Below, one piece after another: positions 17,490 through 26,020 of a stretch of DNA of 64,000 nucleotides. The stretch comes from JBCBSZ01 sp039185015 (lineage in GTDB: Bacteria; Actinomycetota; Acidimicrobiia; Acidimicrobiales; Poriferisodalaceae). Position numbers and translations under genes: made by a program. The stretch's first letter is position 1; each line of letters starts with the position of its first letter. The notes beneath the pieces were generated by a model, which worked only from the letters and a program-made list of their open reading frames with translations, was not told where the DNA came from and made no database searches. The stretch is from the NCBI GenBank assembly GCA_039185015.1, contig JBCDAU010000007.1, positions 98,335 through 162,334 on the forward strand, in the 5' to 3' direction.

Positions 17490-18374
17490 TCAGTGGCGGG
17501 GTCGGGCGACGCGCAGGGCCCCCGGCTCGGCATGGAGGCGGACCGGGCTGGGGCCCATCCGCTCTCCGTCGCCCCAGAGGTCGCCGGCGGCCTCCACCAC
17601 GACCTCCTTGGCCCGCCAGGTGCGCACCGCCGGGTGATCGAGGTGCTCGCCGGCGAACACCTTCGGGAAGACCCGCAGCAGCGTGAGCCGGCTGACCGGC
17701 GAGATCGAGGTGACGTCGAGGAGCCCGTCGGTCGGATCGGCGTCGGGGCAGATCTGCATCCCTCCACCGAACCGGGGGGTGTTGGCGACGGCGAGCATCA
17801 TCGTCTCGGCGTCCACCTCGGTGCCGTCGAGGGTGAGCATCGCCGGCCAGCTCCGCAGCCGTGGGAGCTCGACGATGGTCGCTGCGGTGTAGATCCGCGA
17901 ACCGAGCGGGAGGGGGATGCGGTCAGCAGTCGCGTTCACGACCGCCGAGAAGCCGGCCGTCGCGACGCTTGCCGCCCAGCCGTGCTCGGAGCGGATGGCG
18001 TCGAGCGGCTGGGTCGGGCCGAGCGCGATCTCGATGGCGGCGTTGGTGTCGTCAGGGATGCCGAGCGCTGCGGCGAAGTCGTTGCCGGTCCCGACGGGCA
18101 CCACGCCGAGCTCTCGGTCGGTGCCGGCGAGGTGTTGGATGACGTGATGCACGAGCCCGTCTCCGCCGACGGCCACGATCCGCCTGACGTGATCGGGCAG
18201 CGCGGCGACAGCCGCTCTGGTGGCGTCGGCGTCGTCCGCGTCGAGCTCGGCCGTGACGTGCCCGCGCCGCGCCGCGGCGCGGCGGAGTCGGCCCACCACC
18301 TCTGCCGCCCGACCACGACCGGACGTGTCGTTGGTGACGATGGCGAGGTCCGCACCGGCGCTCACGACCAGCAC
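17490..18374 (-). CDS. Diacylglycerol kinase-family lipid kinase
   Basis: A 294-residue DAGK-catalytic protein. The ATP-binding signature VAVGGDGLVHHV is near residue 68 and VPVGTGNDFA follows about 25 residues later, the pair that defines the diacylglycerol/sphingosine kinase family (DgkB, YegS). It should phosphorylate a lipid at the inner membrane face, in phospholipid turnover. Start is GTG 18374, or GTG 18365 three codons later. It sits divergently next to tRNA-Val. Confidence 0.85.
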   Translation of the reverse strand: MLVVSAGADLAIVTNDTSGRGRAAEVVGRLRRAAARRGHVTAELDADDADATRAAVAALPDHVRRIVAVGGDGLVHHVIQHLAGTDRELGVVPVGTGNDFAAALGIPDDTNAAIEIALGPTQPLDAIRSEHGWAASVATAGFSAVVNATADRIPLPLGSRIYTAATIVELPRLRSWPAMLTLDGTEVDAETMMLAVANTPRFGGGMQICPDADPTDGLLDVTSISPVSRLTLLRVFPKVFAGEHLDHPAVRTWRAKEVVVEAAGDLWGDGERMGPSPVRLHAEPGALRVARPRH

Positions 18375-18469
18375 CGTACGCGGCGTGCTCCGGCCGCGGA
18401 GCGACGATCGGTCGGTGGCCGAACGACGGAGCGAATCGGCGCCTCCCGTGCTATCGTCGGCGTCTCCAC

Positions 18470-18543
18470 GGGCCGTTGGCGCAGTTGGCTAGCGCGCTTC
18501 CCCGACACGGAAGAGGTCACTGGTTCGAGTCCAGTACGGCCCA
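18470..18543 (+). tRNA. tRNA-Val (anticodon GAC)
   Basis: A 74-base cloverleaf: acceptor GGGCCGT with ACGGCCC, D arm GCGCAGTTGGCTAGCGC, anticodon stem CTTCC/GGAAG with loop CCGACAC (anticodon GAC), and T arm ACTGGTTCGAGTCCAGT. Discriminator A; CCA is not encoded. Confidence 0.95.
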
Positions 18544-18559
18544 CCGAGGAACCACGACA

Positions 18560-18597
18560 GAGCGCCGGCGATCAGGTCGCCGGCGCTCTCTCGTTCC
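18560..18597 (+). terminator. Intrinsic terminator after tRNA-Val
   Basis: A perfect 12-base-pair stem (GAGCGCCGGCGA at 18560-18571 with TCGCCGGCGCTC at 18577-18588) and a 5-base loop, followed by TCTCGTTCC. It starts 17 bases after the tRNA. The T run is weak, but the stem is very strong. Confidence 0.75.
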
Positions 18598-18625
18598 TGG
18601 CCCGGTTCATCCGGGCGTCACCGAT

Positions 18626-19420
18626 TCAGCGGCGCTCGAAGGTGTTCTGCAGGCCGCCGAGCAGCGAGCCCTCACCGGCGCTGTTCCCGCCGATCGACGG
18701 GGCGTTGGCGATGATGCGGTCGGCCAGCCGCGAGAACGGCAGCGACTGGATCCACACCTTGCCGTGCCCCGACAGGGTCGCCAGGAACAGGCCCTCGCCG
18801 CCGAACACCATCGACTTGAGGTTGCCGGCCCGCTCGATCGAGTACTCGACACCGGGCGTGAATCCGACGAGGCAGCCGGTGTCGACCCGCAGCGTGCCGC
18901 CGGTCAGCTCCCGCTCGACGACGGTGCCGCCGACCGACACGAACGCCATGCCGTCGCCCTGCAGACGCTGGAGGATGAAGCCCTCACCACCGAACAGGCC
19001 GGTGCCGAGCTTCTTCTGGAAGGCGATGTCGATCTTCGTGCCGAGCGCGGCGCACAGGAACGCGTCCTTCTGGACGATCACCTCGCCACCGAGCTGCTCG
19101 AGATCCATCGGGACGATCTTCCCGGGGAACTCGGCGGCGAAGGCCGCGTGGACCTTGCCGACGCCCTCGTTGGTGAAGTGGGTGAGGAACAGCGACTCCT
19201 GCGACAGCGCTCGCTTGCCGGCCGACTTGAGCTTGCCCCACATGCCCTGGTCGGGCTCGGAACCGTCGCCGAGCTTGGTCTCGAAGAGGATGCCGTCCTC
19301 CAGGTAGACCATCGCCCCGGCCTCACCGATGACCGTCTCACCCGGGTCGAGCTCGACCTCGACGAACTGGAGGTCATCTCCGATGATCCGGTAGTCGACC
19401 TCGTGGCTGGTCTTGGCCAT
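18626..19420 (-). CDS. AIM24/TIGR00266-family protein
   Basis: A 264-residue beta-rich protein. The glycine-rich repeats GGEGFILQRLQGDG and GGEGLFLATLSGHGKVW, and the segment PGETVIGEAGAMVY, are typical of the TIGR00266/AIM24 (DUF124) family, whose biochemical role is unknown. The C-terminus is a flexible Gly/Ser tail. No signal peptide or membrane segment is present. It stands alone on the minus strand beyond the tRNA-Val terminator. Confidence 0.85.
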   Translation of the reverse strand: MAKTSHEVDYRIIGDDLQFVEVELDPGETVIGEAGAMVYLEDGILFETKLGDGSEPDQGMWGKLKSAGKRALSQESLFLTHFTNEGVGKVHAAFAAEFPGKIVPMDLEQLGGEVIVQKDAFLCAALGTKIDIAFQKKLGTGLFGGEGFILQRLQGDGMAFVSVGGTVVERELTGGTLRVDTGCLVGFTPGVEYSIERAGNLKSMVFGGEGLFLATLSGHGKVWIQSLPFSRLADRIIANAPSIGGNSAGEGSLLGGLQNTFERR

Positions 19421-19482
19421 CGCTGATCTCCTGTCTCGATGTTCGCCACCCGAAGGTAGAACGTGGCGAGCGATCGAGCGGC

Positions 19483-20286
19483 TCAGGCGGTGGAGGCCTC
19501 GGTCTCGGCGTCGGTCACCGGTACTCCGTCCTCGTCGTCGAGGCCGTCGAGGAGGCCGGGACCGTCGTCGACTGGCGCACCATCGTTCTCACCGGACACC
19601 GGGTCACCGTCATCGTCATCGGAGGCGGGTTCGCCGGCCTCGTCCGTGGCCCCGTCGGGCTCGCCGGTGGCCCCGAGGAGGTCGCGGTTGTCGCCGAGCA
19701 CGTCGGACAGGACGTCGTCGAGCTCGTCGATGCCGGTGCGCTCCTCAGCCGGCGGCTCGTCGGCGATCGGCGCGTCGAGGACGCTCTCAAAGTCGAGAAG
19801 GTCGTCGTCGACCGGTGACGACATCCGGAGCTCGTCGACGAGCCCGCCGTCGATGCCGCCGACGGCGACCGGGGCGGCGATCGACGGTTCCTTGGCCGTG
19901 CCGCGACGGAAGATCCGTCGCCACAGGCTGACCCGTTCGCGCTGCCCGACGTGGATCCTCAGGCTGCCGAAGACCGTGATCGCGTCGATCTCGATGGGCG
20001 GGAGCTGGCTCCGGGAGCTCGACAGCGGGACCTCGCACGACGACCCACCGAGGAACGCCATGCCGGAGGGCTGGACGACGGTCCCCTCGGGCACGATCAC
20101 CTCGACGGTCGCGAAGACCGAGACGATGGAGAACCAGAGCTCATCGGCATCGGTCTCGGCCTGTCGGAGGTCGAGCAGGCAGCGTCCGAACAGCGTCAAC
20201 ACGCTCGTGTCCTCGGGGACCTTCCACCGGCTGGTCCGGCGGGCGCCTCCGACGACCGAGACGATGCGCGCCTCGTCCTCTGCCAT
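19483..20286 (-). CDS. LiaF-like cell-wall-response protein with acidic tail
   Basis: A 267-residue protein. The first 110 residues (SVVGGARRTSRW, VFATVEVIVPEGT, FGSLRIHV) resemble the beta-helical C-terminal domain of LiaF/DUF2154-type cell-wall-active antibiotic response proteins. The last 100 residues are a low-complexity Asp/Glu/Gly/Pro tail. No transmembrane segments are present, unlike full LiaF. A sensory or scaffold role at the envelope is possible; the assignment is by fold pattern only. Confidence 0.6.
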   Translation of the reverse strand: MAEDEARIVSVVGGARRTSRWKVPEDTSVLTLFGRCLLDLRQAETDADELWFSIVSVFATVEVIVPEGTVVQPSGMAFLGGSSCEVPLSSSRSQLPPIEIDAITVFGSLRIHVGQRERVSLWRRIFRRGTAKEPSIAAPVAVGGIDGGLVDELRMSSPVDDDLLDFESVLDAPIADEPPAEERTGIDELDDVLSDVLGDNRDLLGATGEPDGATDEAGEPASDDDDGDPVSGENDGAPVDDGPGLLDGLDDEDGVPVTDAETEASTA

Positions 20287-20355
20287 GAGGTGCCTGTCGG
20301 CCGATCACGGGGTCGGTTTGAGCGGATCGGCCCTGGTGAGAGCGGCGCTCGACTC

Positions 20356-20763
20356 CTAGCTGAAGCCGCCGTCCACGCCCTCGGGGCGGACCTCGAGCTG
20401 TGCGGCGACGTCGTGGGGGGCCGGGAGATCGCTCCGCTCGAAGCTCGGCTCGCCCTCGGTCTGCTCGGCCCAGCGTCGGAGCACCTCCCAGGCGTAGATG
20501 CCGGTGGCGTGCCCGTCGCTCCAGTCGATGCCGAGACCCCAGTTGCCCACCAGGCGGGCATCGGAGATCCGGATGTCGGCGATGGCGGCCGGGGCGGCGA
20601 CGGGCTGGCCGAGCTCGCGACGGCCGCGGCACTGCGCGCAGGGACAGGCCAGGCGCAGTGGTCCGACCGCGAAGGTCGCCTCGTAGCCATCGCTGAATCG
20701 CAGCCAGACGTGGGAGCTGCGATCGACCTCGATCTGGTCGACCTCGAAGCGGGCATCGGCCAT
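20356..20763 (-). CDS. DUF971 protein (gamma-butyrobetaine hydroxylase-like N-terminal domain)
   Basis: A 135-residue stand-alone DUF971 domain. Characteristic features are WLRFSDGYEATF, the cysteine cluster ACPCAQCRG (a likely metal site), and WSDGHATGIYAWEVLR near the end. The same fold forms the N-terminal zinc domain of gamma-butyrobetaine hydroxylases and is linked to iron-sulfur proteins in other bacteria. ATG 20763 is used since upstream sequence belongs to the divergent promoter region of the quinone reductase gene. Confidence 0.85.
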   Translation of the reverse strand: MADARFEVDQIEVDRSSHVWLRFSDGYEATFAVGPLRLACPCAQCRGRRELGQPVAAPAAIADIRISDARLVGNWGLGIDWSDGHATGIYAWEVLRRWAEQTEGEPSFERSDLPAPHDVAAQLEVRPEGVDGGFS

Positions 20764-20826
20764 GGCCAAACCGTACTGGCGTCGGGACGCGCAGCCCCTG
20801 TCCCGTCGCTGACTACGGTGCCGGGC

Positions 20827-21807
20827 ATGCGAGCGATCGTCCTGGACGAACACGGCGGGCCCGAGGTGTTGCAGGTCCGCACGGTGCCCGACCCGGTGCC
20901 CGGTCCCGAGGAGGTCCTGGTCGACGTCGTCGCCACGGCCCTCAACCGGGCCGACGTGCTCCAGCGGATGGGCCTCTATCCGGGGCCGCCCACCGAGTTC
21001 GAGATCCCGGGCCTCGAGTACGCCGGCCGGGTGGCCGCCGTCGGTGAGCGGGTCCGCTCCTGGCGGGTCGGCGACGAGGTGATGGGCATCGTCGGTGGTG
21101 GCGCCTACGCAGAGCGCCTCACCACCCACGAGCGTGCGGCGCTCCCCGTGCCGTCGACGGTGCCGTTGACCGACGCGGCGGCGCTGCCCGAGGTGTACCT
21201 CACCGCGTACGACGCCCTGGTCGTGCAGGGGGGCATGACCTCCGGTCGGTGGGCGCTCGTCCACGCCGGCGCCAGCGGGGTGGGCACGGCGGCCATCCAG
21301 ATCATGAAGGCGATCGGCGCCCGGATCATCGTGACCGCGTCCTCGGGAAAGGTCGCCGCCTGCCGTGAGCTCGGCGCGGACGTCGCCGTCGACTACACGA
21401 GCGAGTCCTTCGTCGAGGCGGTGACCGAGGCGACCGGCGGTCTCGGCGTCGACTGCGTGCTCGACGTGATCGGCGGGGAGTACCTCAACGACAACGTCGA
21501 CGCCGTTCGGGTCGGCGGTCGGATCATCCAGGTCGGGGTGATGGGACAGGGCAAGGCCGACTTCGTGCTCGGCAAGCTGCTCCCGAAGCGCGCCGCGCTC
21601 ATCGGCACCGTGCTCCGCTCCCGTCCGCTGGAGGAGAAGATCGCCCTGGCGCAGCGGTTCCGGGCCGAGCTGATGCCCCTGTTCGAGTCCGGGGCCATGG
21701 GTCCGGTGATCGACTCGCGCTTCACCCTCGACGACCTCCCCGCTGCCCACGAGCGGATGGAGAGCAACGCCAACGTCGGCAAGATCCTCGTCGACGTGGT
21801 GGGCTGA
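20827..21807 (+). CDS. NAD(P)H quinone oxidoreductase (zinc-free MDR family)
   Basis: A 326-residue medium-chain reductase. It has the quinone-oxidoreductase pattern: LNRADVLQRMGLYP, GLEYAGRVAAVG, and a nucleotide-binding Rossmann motif HAGASGVGTAAIQ. The catalytic and structural zinc ligands of alcohol dehydrogenases are absent, as in QOR/PIG3 proteins. It likely reduces quinones or enones with NADPH in the cytoplasm. The next gene overlaps by one base (TGATG), so the two form a unit. Confidence 0.88.
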   Translation: MRAIVLDEHGGPEVLQVRTVPDPVPGPEEVLVDVVATALNRADVLQRMGLYPGPPTEFEIPGLEYAGRVAAVGERVRSWRVGDEVMGIVGGGAYAERLTTHERAALPVPSTVPLTDAAALPEVYLTAYDALVVQGGMTSGRWALVHAGASGVGTAAIQIMKAIGARIIVTASSGKVAACRELGADVAVDYTSESFVEAVTEATGGLGVDCVLDVIGGEYLNDNVDAVRVGGRIIQVGVMGQGKADFVLGKLLPKRAALIGTVLRSRPLEEKIALAQRFRAELMPLFESGAMGPVIDSRFTLDDLPAAHERMESNANVGKILVDVVG

Positions 21808-22481
21808 TGGAGCTCCTCCTGATCCGACACGGCCAGCCCGAGTGGGTGCGCGACGGCCGCAACGTCGACGATCCTCGGCTCACAGCGCTCGGGGAGGAGC
21901 AGGCGCGACGGGCAGCGAAGGCCGTCGCCGGCCTCGAGGTCGACCGGCTGCTCGTCTCGCCGCTGCTGCGAGCGCAACAGACCTGCGCGCCGATCGCCGC
22001 GGAGCTCGGGATGGAGCCGGAGACGCTCGACTGGCTCGCCGAGCTCCGCAACCCGGTCTGGGACGGCACCGACCACGATGTCGAACGCATCTTCTCCGAG
22101 GCTCGCCGCCGACCGGCCGAGGCCCACTGGGACGGGCTCGAGGGCGGCGAGAGCTTCCGTGAGTTCCATGACCGGGTGGTCACCGGCCTCCGCGGCTTCC
22201 TCGCCGAACGGGGCGTCCGCCCGGACCCGACCGACTACCCGGTGTGGGAGGTGGACGAGCCCGGCGAGCGGGTCGTCGTCGTCGCCCATGCCGGGACGAA
22301 CTCCGTGATCCTCACCCACCTCCTGGGTGTGCAGCCGGTGCCGTGGGAGTGGGAGCGCTTCGTGTTGCATCACGCGTCGATCAGCGTGGCGCTGGCCGTC
22401 CCCATCGCCGGGCACCGGTCGTTCAGCCTGCTGCGCCTCAGCGACACCCGGCACCTCCCCGGCGAGCTCGAGACCCGCTGA
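21807..22481 (+). CDS. Histidine phosphatase (phosphoglycerate mutase-like)
   Basis: A 224-residue histidine-phosphatase-superfamily protein. The phospho-accepting His is in LLIRHGQPEW, with a second Arg in SPLLRAQQT and the second His in VVAHAGTNSV. The size and WEWERFVLHHASIS segment suggest a small-molecule phosphatase rather than a glycolytic mutase. It overlaps the quinone reductase by one base. Confidence 0.85.
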   Translation: MELLLIRHGQPEWVRDGRNVDDPRLTALGEEQARRAAKAVAGLEVDRLLVSPLLRAQQTCAPIAAELGMEPETLDWLAELRNPVWDGTDHDVERIFSEARRRPAEAHWDGLEGGESFREFHDRVVTGLRGFLAERGVRPDPTDYPVWEVDEPGERVVVVAHAGTNSVILTHLLGVQPVPWEWERFVLHHASISVALAVPIAGHRSFSLLRLSDTRHLPGELETR

Positions 22482-22533
22482 GGCAACGCCCGCTCGCCCG
22501 GGCCGAAGAGACGGCCGGTCGATGGGGCCGCCC

Positions 22534-22950
22534 TCAGCCGGCCAGCCCGTGCTCGGCCAACCAGTCGGGGTCGGGGGGGATGAGCTGGAGCACGTCGAGC
22601 AGCAGGCCGTCCGGTGCAGGGGCGAAGAACTGCCGTTGGCCCCAGGGGTGGTCGACGGGCTCGGCGAGGGGCGGGACGCCCGCCGCGACGAGGTCGGCGT
22701 GGACAGCGTGCGCGTCCTCGACGACCACGGCGATGGCGGTGCCACGCACGGCGTGGCGGTGCGACGGCGGGACCGACTCGTGGTCGGCCGCCGTGATGGC
22801 GACCTCCCAGTCGGGGTGGTCCGGCTGGACGAGGCTCATGAACCAGCCGATGTCGAGCTGGGCCTCGAAGCCGAGGTGCTCGACGAAGAACGCGGCCATG
22901 GCCGCCGGGTCGCTGGCGAAGATCGAGGTGACGGAACGGTCGTAGCGCAT
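22534..22950 (-). CDS. VOC-family (glyoxalase-like) protein
   Basis: A 138-residue vicinal-oxygen-chelate protein with two beta-alpha-beta-beta-beta modules: residues 5-60 (FFVEHLGFEAQ) and 70-125 (VVEDAHAVHADLV, PWGQRQFFAPAPDG). It is divergent from a TetR regulator with a palindromic operator between, so it is probably an inducible detoxification or resistance protein. Typical family roles are glyoxalase, fosfomycin/bleomycin binding or ring cleavage; the substrate is not readable. Confidence 0.82.
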   Translation of the reverse strand: MRYDRSVTSIFASDPAAMAAFFVEHLGFEAQLDIGWFMSLVQPDHPDWEVAITAADHESVPPSHRHAVRGTAIAVVVEDAHAVHADLVAAGVPPLAEPVDHPWGQRQFFAPAPDGLLLDVLQLIPPDPDWLAEHGLAG

Positions 22951-22970
22951 GGGGTCCTCCCGGTGCTCGT

Positions 22971-23007
22971 GTTACTACACCTGTAGTGCTACTACACTTG
23001 TCGTAAC
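22971..23007. promoter_or_regulatory. TetR operator candidates between VOC gene and tetR
   Basis: Two overlapping-phase dyads: ACTACA-CC-TGTAGT at 22974-22987 (perfect) and ACTACACTTGTCGT at 22991-23004 (imperfect), 17 bases apart. The outer ends form GTTACTACA (22971-22979) and TGTCGTAAC (22999-23007). They sit between the divergent starts, about 20 bases from each. Confidence 0.65.
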
Positions 23008-23027
23008 CGAGTCGAGGGGTCACCGGC

Positions 23028-23603
23028 ATGAACGAGGTCACACGGGCGGAGTCGCTGGCCGACGCCGGCCTCGCCGTGGTCGCCGCTCAGGGGATGCGCG
23101 GGCTGACCCACCGGGCCGTCGACCGTGAGGCCGGCGTCCCACAGGGCACCTGCTCGAACTACTTCCGCACCCGCGACGAGCTGATCGTCGCCCTCGGGCA
23201 TCGGATCTTCGAGCGGCTCACACCCGACGAGGAGTACCTCGACGACCGGGCAGCCGGGCCACCGACCCGCGACCGGTGGGTGCGGCTCATGGTCGAGCTG
23301 CTCGATCGGGCCCACGCTGCGCCCGACCTCCACCTCGCGCTGTTGGAGCTACGGCTCGAAGCGACCAGGCGTCCGGAGCTGGCCGAGCCGTTGAGCGCCG
23401 TGATTCGGGGCGCGCTCGAGGCCGACCTCGCGTTCCACGAGTCGTCCGGCCTCCCCGGCGGGGCCGAGGAGATCGTCCTGATGCACCTCGCCGTCGGCGG
23501 ACTGATCACCGAGCTGCTGACGCTGCCCGACGCGCTCGGCATCACGGATCCCGAGGCCGTCCTCGCCGTGCTCGTCGATCGGCTGGTCTTCGCCGCGACC
23601 TGA
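23028..23603 (+). CDS. TetR-family transcriptional regulator
   Basis: A 191-residue regulator with an N-terminal HTH (about residues 9-52: GLTHRAVDREAGVPQGTCSNYF) and an all-alpha ligand domain. The pattern GTCSNYFRTRDELI is typical of the TetR group that controls a neighbouring detoxification gene. It is divergent from the VOC gene across a double palindrome and likely represses both. The ligand is unknown. It converges with the hydroxyacid dehydrogenase gene, separated by 21 bases. Confidence 0.88.
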   Translation: MNEVTRAESLADAGLAVVAAQGMRGLTHRAVDREAGVPQGTCSNYFRTRDELIVALGHRIFERLTPDEEYLDDRAAGPPTRDRWVRLMVELLDRAHAAPDLHLALLELRLEATRRPELAEPLSAVIRGALEADLAFHESSGLPGGAEEIVLMHLAVGGLITELLTLPDALGITDPEAVLAVLVDRLVFAAT

Positions 23604-23624
23604 CCGGCGGAGCGCGACGGGTCG

Positions 23625-24647
23625 TCAGCCTCGGCGTTGCAGGAGTCCGGCGAGGTTGTCCGGGCCGAGGTACTGCATGGCGTCGGGCGTGCCCCCGTCG
23701 AAGATCGCCGTCAGGTCGGCGAGGACCGACCGACCGATGTCGAGCAGCGCATCCGGGAGCGCGCCGGCGAGATGCGGCACGCAGATCGCGCGCTCGGCGT
23801 CCCGGATCGGATGGTCGCTGCCGAGCGGCTCGTTCGGAAACACGTCGGTGGCGACGGCGAACCGGCCGGCGGTGACCAGCTCGGTCATGGCTGCGAAGTC
23901 GACCAGGTGGGCGCGGCTGACGAGCACCAGGAGCTGATCGCTTCGGAGGCGGCCGAGTCGTGTGGCGTCGAGCAGGTGGCGGTTCTCGGGCGTCGGCGCG
24001 GCGAGGACGAAGACGACGTCGGCTCGGTTCAACAGCGCATCGAGATCGACCGGCTCGATCCCGCGGGCTCGCAGCGCAGCGTCGCCGGCCGGCGGGTCGT
24101 AGGCGAGGATGCGAACCCGGAACGGCTCGAGGAGCTCCTGCAGCCGTACCGAGATGCCGCCGGCGCCGACGAAGCCGACCGTCGCGCCGACGAGCGTCGC
24201 GTTGGTGCGGTTGCCATCGTGGAGCCAGCGCTCGGTCCGTTCCCGCATGGCCCGGTCGGCCGCGACGACGCCTCGCCGCCCCGCGAGGGCGAGCGCCAAG
24301 GCCATCTCGGCCACGACCCGCCCGAACGACGGCGCACAGGAGCCGACTCGGACGCCGCGTTCCACCAGTCCGACGAGCCCGAGCCCGTGCTCCTCGAAGC
24401 CGCCGGCCACCTCGAGCACCGCTCGAACGGGTGACTCGTCGAGAGCGACGACGCCGTGCCGCCAGTCGGCGTAGACGATGGCATCGGCTCGGGGGAGCGC
24501 CTCGAGGAGGTGCTCGGTCGGCATCGGCTCGTCTCGGCCCCACAGGACCTCGAATCGCTCGTGGAGCGTGGCCCACGTGGCCTCGTCGAAGATCTCGTCG
24601 ACCCGGCGGAAGGCCGGGTCGACGATCACAGCCGGTCGGCGGTCCAT
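23625..24647 (-). CDS. D-isomer-specific 2-hydroxyacid dehydrogenase
   Basis: A 340-residue NAD-dependent dehydrogenase. The Rossmann glycine motif is VGFVGAGGIS, the substrate Arg is in LVSRAHLVD, the Glu in VFPNEPLG and the catalytic His in VPHLAGALPD. It is the last gene of the fructan operon: ATG 24647 lies 22 bases inside the end of the GH32 gene. It may oxidise or reduce a sugar-derived 2-hydroxy acid; the substrate is not known. Confidence 0.85.
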   Translation of the reverse strand: MDRRPAVIVDPAFRRVDEIFDEATWATLHERFEVLWGRDEPMPTEHLLEALPRADAIVYADWRHGVVALDESPVRAVLEVAGGFEEHGLGLVGLVERGVRVGSCAPSFGRVVAEMALALALAGRRGVVAADRAMRERTERWLHDGNRTNATLVGATVGFVGAGGISVRLQELLEPFRVRILAYDPPAGDAALRARGIEPVDLDALLNRADVVFVLAAPTPENRHLLDATRLGRLRSDQLLVLVSRAHLVDFAAMTELVTAGRFAVATDVFPNEPLGSDHPIRDAERAICVPHLAGALPDALLDIGRSVLADLTAIFDGGTPDAMQYLGPDNLAGLLQRRG

Positions 24648-26020
24648 CGTCGTACCTCGGTGCGCACCGGTGTCGCGCCGATGTTGGTGACCTCGACCTC
24701 GATCGGGCTCGTGCCCTCCCATCCGACGAAGGACTGCGAGGCGCCGCCGTCGCAGAAGACCTCGAGGCTGCCGTGGTCGACGACCACGAGCAGCGTCCGC
24801 TCGTCGGAGCTCGGGTCGAGCGCCGAGCGCGACGTCGCCGGGGCACGTTCGGACGGTCGTTCGATCGCGACCACGTCACCCTGCACCCTGATCGTCGTGG
24901 TGAGCGCTGTCTCCGGATCGTGCAGCCGGAGCTCGACCGAGCGTCGCTGGTCGACGCCGAGCTCGACGGCGATCGCCGCGCACCGTCCGGCGGCGAACGT
25001 CGGGGCTCGCTCGCCAGGTCGGGTGGTGCACCGTTCGGTCTCGCCGTCGGGGAGCACCGGCTGCTGCACCAATCGTGGCCGCCCACCGAACCTGCGGAGG
25101 TCGAGTCGACGTGGCACCGACATCCGTCCCCGCCACGGCCGTTGGATGCCGGTGGTGTCGAGGCGCTCGTCCAACCAGGCGATGGCCACCGCGTCCGCTC
25201 CGTCGGCGCGATCCCAGGCCATCGCGGCGTAGAGGGCGACCCCGTCGTCGAGGGCGCGCCAGGGCTCGGTCGGATCGAGCGGGCTGAACACGACGCCGTC
25301 GAAGTCACCGACGGCCCAGAAGACCCGGGCTTCGGGGCCTCCCTCTCGGGTCGGGATGGCACAGACCATCGCGACCCATCGGTCCTCCCCGGTCTCGTCG
25401 CGGAGCACGAACAGATCGGGCACCTCGAGGATCGGATCCCGGTGGGGGAGCACCGGCCGGAACGTGGCCGATCGCGTCCAGGACCGGAGGTCGGCACTGG
25501 TGAAGAACCAGAGCTCGGTCTCCACCGCGAGCACCATGGTCCACCACGAGCCGTCGTCACCGTCGTGCCGTCGGACCTTCGGGTCGCGGAAGTTCCTGAT
25601 GCCGGCCGGCGGGGAGAGCACGGGGTTGCCGTCGAACTTGGACCAGGTGTCGCCGTCATCGCTGTGGGCGAGGCTCTGTCGCTGCCGGCCACCGTCGTCG
25701 TGGGTGAACACGGCGACGAGCGAGCCGGCTCCGAAGCCGGACGTCCCGCGATCGTCCGCGACGGTCGTGCCCGAGAAGATGAGGCCGTGCTCGTCCGGCG
25801 CCATGGCGATCGGCCGGTGCTCCCACCGGACGAGGTCGCGACTGACCGCATGGCCCCAGTGCAGGTTGCCCCAGTCGGTCGAGTCCGGGTTGTGCTGGAA
25901 GTAGAGGTGGTACAGGCCGCGGTGGCGGACGAGGCCGTTGGGGTCGTTCAACCAGCCGCTGGGCGGCGTGAAGTGCAACAGCGGTCGGTCGGCCCCCGGC
26001 GGGGCGTGGCTCGTGCTCAA
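24626..26020 (-). CDS. Glycoside hydrolase family 32 (levanase/invertase type)
   Basis: A 464-residue GH32 enzyme without signal peptide, so it acts in the cytoplasm on imported sucrose or short fructans. The nucleophile Asp is in GWLNDPNG, the transition-state Asp in NFRDPKV, and the acid/base Glu in LEVPDLF (family EC replaced by EV). A C-terminal beta-sandwich is also present. The TTG at 26020 overlaps the permease stop as TTGA. It is part of the LacI-controlled ABC operon, and is probably co-regulated with it. Confidence 0.86.
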   Translation of the reverse strand: MSTSHAPPGADRPLLHFTPPSGWLNDPNGLVRHRGLYHLYFQHNPDSTDWGNLHWGHAVSRDLVRWEHRPIAMAPDEHGLIFSGTTVADDRGTSGFGAGSLVAVFTHDDGGRQRQSLAHSDDGDTWSKFDGNPVLSPPAGIRNFRDPKVRRHDGDDGSWWTMVLAVETELWFFTSADLRSWTRSATFRPVLPHRDPILEVPDLFVLRDETGEDRWVAMVCAIPTREGGPEARVFWAVGDFDGVVFSPLDPTEPWRALDDGVALYAAMAWDRADGADAVAIAWLDERLDTTGIQRPWRGRMSVPRRLDLRRFGGRPRLVQQPVLPDGETERCTTRPGERAPTFAAGRCAAIAVELGVDQRRSVELRLHDPETALTTTIRVQGDVVAIERPSERAPATSRSALDPSSDERTLLVVVDHGSLEVFCDGGASQSFVGWEGTSPIEVEVTNIGATPVRTEVRRWTADRL

